Below, in pieces: positions 47,665 to 60,499 of a stretch of DNA of 64,000 nucleotides. The notes beneath the pieces are model-generated. The model saw nothing but the letters and a program-made list of their open reading frames with translations, ran no database searches and was not told where the DNA came from. Source of the stretch: Epiperipatus broadwayi. Lineage: Eukaryota > Onychophora > Udeonychophora > Euonychophora > Peripatidae. Within the stretch, counting starts at the first letter, position 1, and each line of letters opens with the position of its first letter. The stretch covers positions 558,001 through 622,000 of the forward strand of contig JAQFVV010000346.1 in NCBI GenBank assembly GCA_028023455.1, in the 5' to 3' direction. Position numbers and translations under genes: made by a program.

Positions 47665-49080
47665 TTGAATATATATGTTTTTATCTTGGTATTGTACATT
47701 TTTGTTATTTATGATAATCATGACTGTTTTTTAAATTTATATAGTTTTTAATTCTCTTTTTTATATTATAAGTTTAATTATATTTCAGTAAATACAAAAT
47801 GTTGTTGGTGTTGATAATGCATTCATACTTTTTGGGAGAGAATTTTGTAAAATTGTGCCTTTTTCCATTCATTTTGGTTTTGCTTCCAAAAACAAAATTC
47901 AAAAAAATTTTAAGGACAAAATTGCAAATGAAATTGGTAAATTGGCTTTTTGCCACCAAAATCATTTGTTTTTTATCATTTTAGTTATTCAGATGTTTTT
48001 CAGTTATAAATAACATGGTCTATTTGCTTACAATTAAATTTTATGTCATTTAACTATGTAAGTTCTTGAATCGTGGTAGTTTTTTTTTTATGAGATGCTA
48101 TATACATATTTTATTATTCAATAACATATACTGATACAGATAATCCAATAATCTTGGCTTCCTAGCCTTCCTGAATTAAGTTCTATTTTGGGTTATGAAG
48201 ACATATAATTCAACAATTCACTTTTTATCCCATGTCACCTTTCACTGTATTAAACTTTATGTCTAAAAATATCTATATACTGCTGGAAGGATAATTTAAT
48301 TTTAATATTTATAATTGGTCCCTATTTATACAATTGGTTTGTCCTACAATCTTTTATTACTGTGAAGTAGTAAAGTAGATCCTCTTTGAGTGATCAATAT
48401 TTAAGAGCACTCAAATTTTTATCAAGCATATATTATTTGAAATACAATCACTTTTTAAAAGTAATAAATGCCTGCAATTTTATTATTAAAGTTTTGATTG
48501 TTATTGGAGAGAGATTTCCCAGCCCTCTTTTACATTTTTTAAAAAAAACTTTTGCACTGTGTAGTGGCTTATTTTATAAATTTTTAATTCGTGATGCATT
48601 CATTATATGAAAATTTTATCAATTAAGTGAACTTTATTTATCTATCTTTAAATCAGTTGAGCATATATTTAACCTTTTTACGAAATAACATAGTTTCATG
48701 CCTATTTATAAGAATAACTACTAGGGTTATAAAATTAACTCAAGAAAAGGAAAAACCAACACTAACAAAACCTTTTTTAATTTCACCATATAAAAGGCAT
48801 TTTGTTTATATAATGTAGACTTAGATTCTGAAAATATAATACATTGAACACAATCAAATTCAACATTGACTGCAAAGAAAATACAAACATTCACAAATCA
48901 TGATCATTTTAGATTTTTTTTTTTTTAATACATTAAAACCATCATATGGATCTGAGAAACTTTATCACAATCCTATTAAGTCCAGCAATGACACTTTTTT
49001 AATATGATAACAGTCATATTTTGAAGAGGTGGAAAGGAGTATTTTATTTACTCATTTAGATTTGGACGTACATATCCAGT
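47665..49080. other. Intronic A+T-rich sequence, nothing identified
   Basis: Several open frames of 60-75 codons on both strands at 47770-48820 are phenylalanine/lysine-rich products of T and A tracts and are not supported. Confidence 0.55.
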
Positions 49081-49089
49081 GTAATGAGG

Positions 49090-49860
49090 TCAAACTGTTC
49101 TTTGTAATCTTAAAAATGGAAAGGCTGCAGATCCTGATGAAATACTCGGAGAAATTTTTTAAAAATATAGGAATTTTTAAGGACTATTGATCCAACAAGT
49201 TGAGCCATTCTTAAAGATATATATTGTTCTAATTTTTAAAAACTAAGGGAATAGATCAGATTGCAAAATTATTGTGAAATATTATTATCCACCACATCAA
49301 AAGTACTTTCAAGAATTTTATTGAATAGGTTATTTCCAGTTATAGAAAACTATAGTTTTAGAGAATCAAGAAGCAGGATAAATATGGTTTTTATTGCCAG
49401 AGTGTGATTTATATATTGCTTTTATTGATTTGATTGAGGCATTTGATTCAGTTAATAAGACAAATTATATTATATTGTTTAAAATTAGTTGGTTGCCTAG
49501 CAAAATTTATTTACATTATACAGCTTCTGCATGATCGAATGAAAGAACTTGTTATTACTACAAGTGGGTAATTTGAAATGAAAATTGGTGTTGAACAAAG
49601 ATATTTACTTGCTCTAGTATTGTTTTCACTTTTTATGACTGTTTTTTATTTTATTTTTGTAATTGTTTGTTTATATGTAACTTAACAAAATTGGGATTTT
49701 TAATTTTCAAAAAAAAAAAAAAAGTTCTTTATCAGCCAGTAATGGAAGAAAAATGCTCAACTTTTAGCTTGGATGATTATCAACTTGAGAATGGAAACCA
49801 GTTTAAATACCTTGGTAAGATTATAAGTCTATCTTCTTTGCAGATTTAATCCACCAATCA
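49090..49860 (+). mobile_element. LINE reverse transcriptase relic
   Basis: Plus-strand pieces in the correct order: NGKAADPDEILGEIF (49116-49160), then a YIAFIDLIEAFDSVN palm motif (49411-49455), then a piece like LQLLHDRMKELVITTSG (49520-49570), then GVEQRYLLALVLFSLF (49590-49635) in place of GVxQGDxLSPLLFxLF, and finally LENGNQFKYLGKI (49785-49825). These are the ordered blocks of LINE reverse transcriptases. The YADD box is lost and frames shift repeatedly, so the copy is dead. RTE or L1/Jockey-like; the clade is not resolved by eye. Confidence 0.7.
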
Positions 49861-51000
49861 TTTTTAACCTTTCTTGATAAACTTCTGCCTCCAGATCTTA
49901 TGAAGTTCTACATTTAATCTATTCTGAGATGTCTTCTTTTAATCAAGTCACTAATAAAATAATTGTACATGTCTGCACCAATTAATGTGTCTGCATTTTA
50001 AATATTTGCACATAAGTGTATTATTATAAAATGTTATATGTGGGTATCAAAAATAATAAAAAAAACTTATCAGGCAGAATGCACATATGTGCATAAAAAT
50101 CATTTTCTATCATTAACAATTCATTGCAGGACGAATGTCTCCAACTTTAATATAGTTTTGCCAATTCTCCACATCACCCAGCAAACTATCTTATTTCATC
50201 CATCATCTCACATTTATTCATTTTAAGTTTTTTACAATCTTTTGGAATCCATTCTAAGACTTTATATAAACTGCTCATGGTTAATACGTTTCTATTTTCA
50301 TAATTTATACTGTACATGATGTCCTATTTTAATTGATTAAAAAAAATTAAATTTCTATTATAAAATATAAAATGCAGTTTGCCAGCACATCTGTCCAAGC
50401 AATTACTTTTATATATTTATTCTTTAAAATGATAATTCATCAGTGTTACTTGTAATAAACGCAATAATTTCTTCTCAAGTATTTTTTTTTTTGGTTGGTT
50501 TATTAGAAAAGAAAAAAAAGTCAGATGTTGAACAAATGGATAGAAGTGTTTTATTTTTTGGTTATTGATGGCATGAATTATTATTGATAAAAGTTTGTGA
50601 TCTTGATTTTAATTGTAATTTTATGAAGAATATAATAAACCTGTTGTCGGTTGTTTAAGGGAATATAAATACATTAAGCTGTCAGTAACTTTTAAAAAAA
50701 AAAACTATATCAATGTATTACTTTTATATCTCAATTTTATAATGAAAATTATTGATGAATGGCAAAAGATATATGACATTTAAGTGATGTCTGCAAAAAT
50801 TATCTGCAGTTCCATTTGATGCTTTGTGATCACACTTGATATTCTGCTATCAACTAAAAAAAATATGAAATTTTATTTTCTTATTAAATTTTAATTATTT
50901 TATATTTTTCCTAAAATGTGTTAATTTTGAAACCATAGTTATTGAGAACATGGATAGAATTATTGTACTCAGCTTTGTAAAATTAAAACTATGGTAATTA
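49861..51000. other. Intronic A+T-rich sequence, nothing identified
   Basis: No gene or element seen between the LINE relic and the TIR element. Confidence 0.6.
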
Positions 51001-51004
51001 TAAT

Positions 51005-52294
51005 GTAATCGGGCTTGGCCACTTGATGGCGTTGTTGGCAGTCAAAAACAGTACAATACAATGTTCGGGGCAGCGTTATATTTTTAAATCGAATCGCTGT
51101 TTGTTTGTTTTTTTGTTATTAATTTATTGATTGCGATAACTTTTTTTTTATGCCTTTTTATTAAAAAAGTTGTTTAATTTTAATTTTGTATTTAGTAAAC
51201 GACAACCTTTTTTTTAATTTTTAAATTGCTGTTTTTGGACAAAGCTGCTACTCTGCGATGTCTATTTAGTGATGTCTTTCGCTTAATTATTGGTAAACGA
51301 CAACCTTTTTTTTATTTTTAAATCGCTGTTTTTGGACAAAGCTGCTACTCTGCGATGTCTATTTAGCGATGTCTTTCGCTTAATTATTGGTAAACGACAA
51401 CCTTTTTTTTATTTTTAAATTGCTGTTTTTGGACAAAGCTGCTACTCTGCGATGTCTTTCGCTTAATTATTGGTAAACGCCAACCTTTTTTTTTATTTTT
51501 AAATCGCTATTTTTGGACAAAGCTGCTACTCTGCGGTGTCTATTTAGCGATGTCTTTCGCTTAATTATTGCTTTCTACATAACAAAACAACTGTGTAGGG
51601 TTAGTATTCTGTTATTTGTAATGCTAAAATAAAAGATATCAAAATCGTAACCGTAGTCGGACAAAAGAAAGAAACTCAAACTTTTTTAAACAACAACAAA
51701 CACATATAAATGTTTTATTTACTTATTAAACATGTTTCTAATATGTGCTTTCTATGAAATTTACAAAAAATCGTGTATATTTTTATTGGACAGCAGAAAT
51801 ACTCGGCTTCTGTTGTCGGCAACTGCAGAAAAAGTTGATCGCCATCCATTTTATCAACTACGTGGTATTTCACGTGAAAACGAGATTTCACACGCGATAT
51901 CGGCCGAATTCTTTTTTACCTACCCTCGGCAAGCTTTTACACCTTACACATTCTCTAAACAAGGGTGTGGCCGTTTAGAAAATTACTATAAATTCATGTT
52001 TATTAAATAAATTATAAATACAAATATTGTGTAATGTATATTGTAAAAATTTGACTAATCCAACTAAACACACATATATATCAAACTGTAAACGAAAGAT
52101 AAGTGTGTGGATTCACAATAACTGTCGCGAAGCAGAAATAGGTCGTATTATTTCTGCGTTACACATCATAAACGGCCTTCTAATGGCTAAGACAAACATA
52201 GATGTTTTCTATAGCTGTAAGTCAGGCCTTGTAAACGGCATTTGTTAGGTGTTTTGATGAGCCAGAACGCCATCAAGTGACCAAGCCCGATTAC
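51005..52294. mobile_element. 1.29-kb DNA element with 29-bp terminal inverted repeats
   Basis: The left end (51005-51033, starting GTAATCGGGCTTGG) and the right end (52266-52294, ending CCAAGCCCGATTAC) are reverse complements over 29 bases with one mismatch. If the target duplication is TA, as for Tc1/mariner, the ends proper start ATCGGGC; other readings are possible because the outer bases are themselves palindromic. The interior has four 98-bp tandem repeats near the left end and G+C-richer sequence to the right. Open frames at 51732-52010 and 52027-52248 show no transposase motif, so the element looks non-autonomous. Confidence 0.8.
51195..51570. repeat. Four tandem repeats of about 98 bp inside the TIR element
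   Basis: Units start at 51195, 51293, 51390 and 51473, each beginning GTAAACGMCAACC, containing TTTTTGGACAAAGCTGCTAC and ending CTTTCGCTTAATTATTG. Unit 3 is 83 bases because it lacks one 14-base piece (TATTTAGYGATGTC). Units differ by only a few bases, suggesting recent or homogenised amplification. Confidence 0.9.
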
Positions 52295-52299
52295 CAAAA

Positions 52300-55280
52300 C
52301 TAGTTCCTTCTGTGACTTCTTCATGTAATCAACCTTCTGCTTATTAAATAGATCCATATATGAATTATTCAATCTTTCTACATTCTAGCCATCATCTTCT
52401 GTTAAACTGTCTATGTATTCATCATCATTTGTTAATTATTTTTAATGACATTAAGTGAAGGAATCGAATATAAATATTCTCTTTTTGTTAATTGTAAGCC
52501 ACTTCCAATTTTTTAATAAAAAGTTCTAAGCAAAATTTATTAACAATTTTATGCTTCAACTTCATTTCAGAATTTGATTCTTATTTACATGATGTCTCAT
52601 TCTTTATCAAGGAATTCTTTTTGTGTTTAGTTGTAGATTTTGATTAGTTACAATGTATTTTGTGTTTAAATTAATTTGAAAAAGTAGTTCTAACATGGTT
52701 TTTAATACTATTTGATTTGAAATATCAAAATAATATAGTAATCAACAATATGGTTTTAATCCAAATGTATATAATATAGTTTTGTAATATGTATATATAC
52801 AATTATTGTGCATTATAAAAATTTTACACATTAAAACGTAAATGAAAATTATTAACAATGAAAATGACTGGTTTCATAAATTGAGAGATCACACACACAT
52901 ATATGCTGTATTCAAATCTTGTTTGTTTGTTTTTTATGGTGAAAATTTTTATGATAGTGAAATGCAAAATATATAATGCTTATTTAATGTTAAATTTATA
53001 TATTTATTTGCATTTTTGTACAGATGATGAGTCATTTTCTTGTGGTATTTTTGTGATCACAGTCAGCACTTTGCACTGTAAATTAGAAAATTAAAATCAC
53101 ATTAAGTACAAAGTTCATTTAAAATAGCCATCCCCTATTAAGCATCCACCTTAAATATTTACCACATTCTGTGAATATTTCTTAAAACTGTTTCAGAAAC
53201 ACAAATAATTCTGTCACAAATTAATTTTTTGCTATTACTCAAATTGACAAGTGATTATTATTGAAAATCTGATTAACATCAACATTAAAACTTTTTTCTT
53301 TCAAAACTAGATCAATTATTTTTATTTTATTTTGTAAAGAAAAGCACGCCACTGTATCTATATTTAACAGAATTGCTATAATCATTAACTTTGTGGCTTA
53401 GGATTTTTAAAAAAAATTCAAATTCACAGCAACAATCTAAATACTGACATTATGTTCACAATAATGTCACTTAATGTTTGAGTTAAGGTCACTATTAAAT
53501 AGTTAAGTAATATAGATGTGAAATTTCTGAATATTATTTTTTAAGTCACGGCTTATTGCGTCAACAGAATTTGAAATGATGTGCACAACAATCGTAATGT
53601 AATTTATAGTAGTCCATATCTATTTAAGTTTTATTATTTTACAAAAAAAAAGAGTTTTGGCATATTTTGGGTAATTCAAAAATATTTAAATTATTTTTGC
53701 TTGCTAGGTTCATAAAATTATATCTGAAATAATGAATAATATTCAAGTTATTCTGTCAAACATAGATCACTTTTTTACTTATAGAGATTGGTACATATAG
53801 ATTAATAGAGAGTAATAAACACTAAAATAGTAGGAGAATTTGTTATTTTGGAATAAAATTATAAACTTAATACCTAATTCTTACACATTTAGCATGCCTA
53901 TTAAATTTAGCATCTCAGATCACATTCATACTCACTAGCAATAATAATAATAATAATGTTTGATGGCATTGCTAGTAATTATTATTATTTAATGTTTGAA
54001 TCTGTCACCATTGCATTGTATACCAATAATAAAAAAAACTGAATGGCATATTGCTTGGAGGAGATCATTTAAATTTCGACATGCCAAAGCTTAATGTAAT
54101 TCTGAGTGTTTATTAAATTAATGATGATATAATAATATTCATGAAGAAATAATGTTTCACTGTGTTTAAACATTATTATGCATTGTCATCGTTACATATT
54201 TAATAGCCAATGTTTATTTTTAAGGGTATTAAAATAGTAAATGATATAAACAGAATCTCTCGACCAACAAATGTTAACAGAAGGAGACAAAAGTAATTAT
54301 AGTATTAACTTTTTTTTTTTTATGCGTAACATCAGGCATTGAAATTGACCCTGTTCTGATTCATACTAATTTTTAATATTGTTTATTTATTTATTTAGTC
54401 TATTTTATAACTTTCTTTTTATTTTACCTATAAACATAATTTGTTATTCCAGAGTATCTCAATAACTGGACAGCTATATTGCAATTTTTTTTTAGTAAGG
54501 GTGAAGAGGGCAAGGAATAATAAGTTTATAAGTTATCAATAGGTAGATATTTCTGAAGGCATAAAACCCCACGCAATCTTTTTAACCCAATGCCTAAAAT
54601 AAATAATAAAAATATATAAGTTTAATTGTAGTTGTGCTAGTCTGTGAAGGTTCTCAAAAAACCAATTTCCAATATTCAAATAAAAAAAGAAGAAAAAATA
54701 TAAATGCAATTAAAGAAGAAATATAAGTAATGAGAAGTTTTCAAGGGTATTGAAAATTGACAACATAAGAGTAATCAATACACTTTGTTGAGTAAATAAT
54801 ACAATATAAAATATTATATGCAAGCAATAATTTTATTTGTTTAATTTTTATTTATTTTACGTCTGTTTTTTTAAAATTATTATTCTCACTATTTTGATAT
54901 TGAAAATTGTTATCAAAGTCAAATTATTTTTTGTAATGATACTAAGGTTAAAATATTAATATTAATAAAACTACTCTTTGGTGTTTGTTTTTATAAGCAG
55001 AATGACTTTTAACCTGTAACAATGTCCCCATTTTTTTTTTTTGCCTGATGTCTTCTAGAAAAAAAGATATTGATGTAATGTTTTCAGATAAGAATCTTTT
55101 GTTCGAAATAATTTTTTAAATGTTAGAGATAAAATAAGTGAAATAAATATAATGCTATGAAATTGCATGCTTTCCTTCTCAAATTATGCGTAAAATCTTT
55201 ATGTAACAACATTAAAATTAATAGATAAACATTGCATTTAAATAAAAAAAAAAACTTTTAGCTTCATTAATGCAATATCC
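52300..55280. other. Intronic A+T-rich sequence, nothing identified
   Basis: A small hairpin at 53932-53985 pairs ACTAGCAAT with ATTGCTAGT around an ATT/AAT run. No supported gene. Confidence 0.6.
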
Positions 55281-55377
55281 AGTGGGTAACCACTCACTAC
55301 CAGTTGAACTTCCAAGAAGATTTAGGTTTAGACATACATATGCATCAAAAATATAATCAACATAATACGACAACTGA

Positions 55378-55560
55378 GAACAATTAACGATAACATTTAT
55401 TATACAGTAATTAAAAGAACAGACATCGAACAATTTCAGGAACATGGATAACTATTCAATATACAATGATTAATAATTCATAGATGTGTATTATATTTCA
55501 ACTCTTCATTACTTTGAGGTCTACAAAAATTATAAAAGATCTGTGCAACCAGTATTTATT
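55378..55560 (-). repeat. Gypsy 3' LTR remnant (core of similarity)
   Basis: Contains AACATTTATTATA, TTAAAAGAACAGA, ATGATTAATAATTCATA and AGATCTGTGC in the same order as the partner at 58005-58190. The true ends are unclear. Confidence 0.6.
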
Positions 55561-58004
55561 TGTACAGTTGATGTTTATAAAAGTAACATATTTTCATTGT
55601 ATACTAAAAATAAAAAAAAACATTTATATATTGACAAATTATATATTTTGTACAATTGCCAGACATAACAATCATCCCTTCCCTTTAGATCATCTATGCG
55701 TTTACTCACATACATAGTCTCTTCAGTTTCTTGAGCTGTTCTGCACTTACTTCATTTTGTATTTGAGATGATATTGGGTTTGCCTCTGCTTCTAGTACTG
55801 GTAAACATAGTTTATCTTTTCTCAGTCTATATCTATCACTTCTTAATTGATATATGTGTTTGGAATTTATTATCATTTGCTAGTTTTATCACTCTTAATT
55901 GTTACGATAAAATGTTGGAAACTTTTAGCTTGTCACAGTTTTTTAAATTAAATTACCCCCATTTTTTTCTCCATTTTTGAATTTTTTTATTTTATTGCCT
56001 ATAAGTTCATTGTTTTGAGGGTATTAAGTTATAAGATGTGCATCTTTGTCTTTCATCACAAGCATTTCCACAGATTTCTTTGTACTAGTGCACAGAATAG
56101 AATGTAGATAGAATGTTATTACAATTTCCTAAATGTTTTTATAACTATTTTTACTTAATGTTTATTTATGTTGTTTAACTGCCTTTTTAGTTTATTCGAT
56201 TCTATATGATATGTAAATGTCAAAACAATATTGTTTTGCTAACTAAAAAAACGTTTTGATGTTATGACATAAACCAAGTTTCAATTGTTGAAAACTATTT
56301 TTGGGTGCCCATGACATGCAGACAGTTTGTTAATTACTTTTATAGTATCGCATTTATAGTTTTCACTTCTTGGTATTCTGCCCATTTAGAATAGGCATAT
56401 ATACCCACCAAAATTACATGGGCCTTTAAATGGACTAACATGATCCTATGTATATATTGATGTTAGTTTGAAATAACTAATCAAATTCTTCTACTTTAGG
56501 CTTCAATACTAAAAAGATCTTTCTATGTATAATGATGGTAGAGTTGACATTTGTCATTAATTTAATATCAACTGGCCAGCTGTTTAATTCAGAGGAAATA
56601 GTCTTAAATGATTTAGAAAAGTTCTCCTCAACTACAGATTTTAATTTTACTTGGCTAATAATTTTTATTTTAATGCCCAACAGTCTGAACCAGTTTCTGC
56701 CTAATATATGATTTCTAACTACTGATATTAGAGGCAGCTTTGTAGTTCACTTTTATCAGGTATGTTTCCTATCCCTACTATTTCTATGGGATTTCTATTC
56801 ACATCATTTGCCAGAAATTTGTTTTTGCGATATGGATCATTTCTTCACTTTTCTTTATCATGTTTAACCAATCCTTTTCTGATATTTTCATTTTCTCTTC
56901 ACAGACAAAATATATGCTTTGACTTTACTTTTGACGTTTATCTTTTTGACATTAATTTTTTTTTTTTTTGGTATATTGTCATCTTCCCTAGATTGATAAA
57001 CAAATGGCAGATTGATTTTATTTTTCTTTAACTTTTCCTAAAAACTTAAGACAAATGATCCATAATACCACATGTGATAATGATTATTTTTTTATATTTA
57101 CAATTGTTTTTTTTTTTAAGGGTTTAGGTTTTCTGCAACAGTAGCAAGTTGTACTACCCTTAGCATTATTGTGATTTTTATTTGCACTTGTATGGTGATT
57201 CGTAAACTCTATCATACTTGTTCAACATCCGCTTTATATGATTTGAATTTTTCCATAACTGCATGTAGGTTAATTCAGTTTGACTCAACAATTGTTAATT
57301 GAATTTGCTTTCAGTCATCCTCCACAATAATTGGTCGAGAAGAATATCTTCTAATTCAGTACCAAAATTGCATTTCTTAGCAAGTGGTAGTAATCCTACA
57401 TTGAATTGTTATATATTTTCATTTATAGCCTGATGTCTTTTTCTAAATTGCAGATATGCTAGATGTCATTGACTTGAAATATTTAACTTTTCAATTAGAT
57501 CATCGTAAGGCACATCTTCTCAGGCTGTTGGGTCATACAATCAGCCATTTGTAACATTTTTTTTTTTGCCTGCTATCCATATTAAAGTCACATTGTTTAA
57601 CTTTTTCTTAAGTACATGCTTAATTAGCATGTATGTGCAACATATAATTGCCATTCTGCTGAATCATATACATTGAATTAACCAATCAAATTTTTTTGCA
57701 GTGCCATTATTAATCTTGTCTGATGATACAAATATTCATCTGTTGTATAACATTATTCTCAGATTTGGTTTCATTTAATTGTATCAATCTACTATATCAT
57801 TAAATCAAGGTTTTGACTAAAGTAGTATGTCAATTTGTAATTTGATACACCCATTAGAAGTTTGTCTTTTGATTGCAACAATTGCAATTTCCAGGCATAA
57901 CTGCTTGTAATTAGTTGACTTCAAAAAGATTTGAACTCATATAAGTAGGCTGCTAGTGGAATATGCATTAAAAGAAAATCTAATAAACATAACTTAACAC
58001 CTGT

Positions 58005-58190
58005 CAACTATTATCAATAACATTTATTATATTAGTAGTTAAAAGAACAGAAATCATCACAGAATAATTTTAAAAGCACAAACAATTACCAATATACTAT
58101 GATTAATAATTCATAAATACATATTATAAACAATTACTATCTTGAACTACTATAAAAGGTCTGTATGATCTATATTTGAAGTATAGATCT
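58005..58190 (-). repeat. Gypsy 5' LTR remnant (core of similarity)
   Basis: Direct-repeat partner of 55378-55560, with the shared landmarks in the same order but many substitutions, indicating an old insertion. Confidence 0.6.
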
Positions 58191-58299
58191 ACTTGTTGAC
58201 CTACATAGATCTACTGTGAATTCCCACTTTCAGTTTTGCTAAACCCTTTTATACTTATAAATTTCTAGAGTGCACTATCATTGGGAGAATAAATAATTT

Positions 58300-60150
58300 A
58301 TTTGGCAAAGGAATTTTATATCCGCATTTGTTTACAGTTATTTTAAAATAATTTTAATTAGGAACATTTTCTAATTACTGCACTAAGCTTTAATTATAAA
58401 TAATTTTATATTTTCTTTAACTACAGTCTTAAGCATGCATTTAGATTGATATTAGATTCTGTTTGTTTCTACAGATAATAATTTATAGTATACAGAATTA
58501 TGTTTGCTATTTATAAAGATAATAAATACTAATTTTCATACTAACATTAATATTTCAGGCAAGTCATTGCAGCTATATAATGAGAATGTTTTCCTTTATT
58601 ACTGAACAAGCTTCTTTTTTTTTTTGTTTTTAAAAAAAAATTAATTGAAAAGGCTATTGAGAAAAATTAAGATATAGTAGTTTTATATGAGTATATTTAC
58701 AAACTTAAATTCCTATGGCAATGATTGCATCTCAGGAGACACTCCATGGGATAAAACAATAATATCTTCATAATTCTCAAATTGCTACTAAACGGGTTAA
58801 AGCTGTCATTCAAACAGTAAAAAAAAAAAAATACTCCACTAGTCCAAATTTTGTTTTCCTTTTTATAGAATTTATTCAATAAATTTGTATTAAGTCCATG
58901 AAATGCTAAAGATTAAAAAAGTTAATATTATTAAAAATATTCCCAATAGACTTTTTTTTATTATATTTATTGTGTTTTAAATATAAAATACTATCAAAAT
59001 ACAGTGGCAGTTATCATGCATGAGCATATTGTTTTAATGTATGTACTTAAGAATAGTTATATTTATTGTACAAATTTAATTAATTAGTCATAGTGAAGTC
59101 TTGCTTTGATAGATCTTTTGTTTCAATTTAAAATATGAAAATTAGTTTTTTTTATTTATTTGTTTTAAATACTTTGTGTAATGGTTGTTTATTTTAATCT
59201 TGTTTTGATTGATTATTTATTTATGTATTTGTGACAACATTATGGGAAAATAAATTATATTGGATATTTGACCACTATAGTAATTTTAAAATATTAATTT
59301 GAAACACAAATTTCACAATAGCTTCAGTTTTAGCAATACTAGAACAAAATGTTACATATTGCAAAAAATGGAAATACTAAGAAAGAAAAAAGGCTAAAAA
59401 AATATCATTAAAAAAAACTATGAAAAAAAAAAAAATTTTAATATCCTGAAAAATTATTACTTTATTGTTTGTTCATAATTTCTAATTTATGATATCTTAA
59501 GTTTTTAATTTACATTTTATTGATAATGTCATTATATTCCTTATAAAATTCTAATTATAAACATATCTAATACTTTTCATCTGACTGTTAATTCATTGCT
59601 TCAATGAAATTATCTTTAACAGATTATATAATAAATCAAAAAAAAAAAAAGGAAGAAAATCACCTATTATTATTATTATTTACTGCTATAAATACGATAA
59701 AGTAAAAAAGCATGTAATTTGAAATTTCAAGTAAGATCATGGTAATATGTATTCATCATGCAAAGTCCTGCTAAAAGGTATGAAAACTTAATAGTCTGAG
59801 AATAAGATGCATTATAGATTTGAACTAAGATATAGTATTTCTCATTCAAAATTATTTTAATTTTAGACTTTGATAAACTAACCTTGTTATTAATATCTTC
59901 ATACTGATTAAATATCACGAATAGAGAAAACATGATAATCAAAAAAGTAACATTCATTTATGACAAAAACAGTGTATAAATTTAGAATGTGCAAGAATTT
60001 CTCAATTGAAGGGGCAGTCAAAGATGTTTAAGAAAGAAAAATATGTAGATATATATAATTTTACATTTAGAACTAAATTTATTTTTATTTTTTAGTAAAA
60101 AGTGTTTATATTCTATCTCTTTCGTGTATAATTCTTGCAGGTGAGCATAA
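58300..60150. other. Intronic A+T-rich sequence, nothing identified
   Basis: Minus-strand open frames at 58697-58879 and 59727-59957 have no recognised motif. Confidence 0.55.
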
Positions 60151-60438
60151 AGCAAAATATTAAAGATATTATTTCATACTATTAAATGTTGTTATAATCA
60201 AAGATATCACATTCCAGAAATTCGGTTTACCAAATTGGCAAAAGTAATCAGAATAGAAAGCTGGCACGGATTCCTAATTTACATTGCACAGTACTATAAT
60301 GGGCCTGATTTTATAGATGTGAGAAAAGTCAATATTATCCCATTATTGTTAAAATGCAGATACCCTAATAAATTATTAAATCTTTTGAAAGCCATTACTT
60401 CTGCAAGATTTGTATCAGAATCTCAAATGTCCCTCAAC
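60151..60438 (+). pseudogene. Unrecognised protein-like fragment (about 95 codons)
   Basis: An open frame from after the TAA at 60148 to a TAA at 60439. It has balanced composition unlike the surroundings and contains RIESWHGFLIYIAQYYNG, PDFIDVRKVNIIPLLLKC and RYPNKLLNLLKAITSARFVS. Beyond the stop the same frame goes on with ALHDISNTIQRNAD. There is no plausible start codon at the head of the conserved-looking part, no clear splice sites were found and the frame is closed within the intron, so it looks like the relic of a transposon protein or processed gene. Family unknown. Confidence 0.4.
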
Positions 60439-60499
60439 TAAGCTACACAGGCCTTGCATGACATTTCCAATACCATACAAAGAAATGCAGATAATTAAC

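Larger units (their letters stand above)
55290..58290 (-). mobile_element. Degraded Gypsy-type LTR retrotransposon with internal deletion
   Basis: Two diverged direct repeats flank the unit (55378-55560 and 58005-58190). The interior reads on the minus strand in gag-to-integrase order. At about 57125-57180 there is a cysteine-rich zinc-knuckle-like piece (TTCYCCRKP). At 56480-56650 an open frame matches the segment just before a Gypsy reverse transcriptase (with LVLKPKVEEF). At 56290-56440 an integrase piece contains AYSKWAE. A purine tract near 55676-55688 precedes a TGTTATGTCTGG-like LTR start at about 55672. The catalytic parts of reverse transcriptase and RNase H are absent between 56480 and 56450. 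Defective by deletion and stops. Confidence 0.65.

Noticed and set aside
51732-52248. Transposase gene inside the TIR element
   Set aside because: The two open frames have no DDE or zinc-finger motif and lie in different frames; the element is treated as non-autonomous.
55768-57031. Plus-strand open frames in the 55.7-57.0 kb region
   Set aside because: They are shadows of the minus-strand Gypsy relic or low-complexity sequence.
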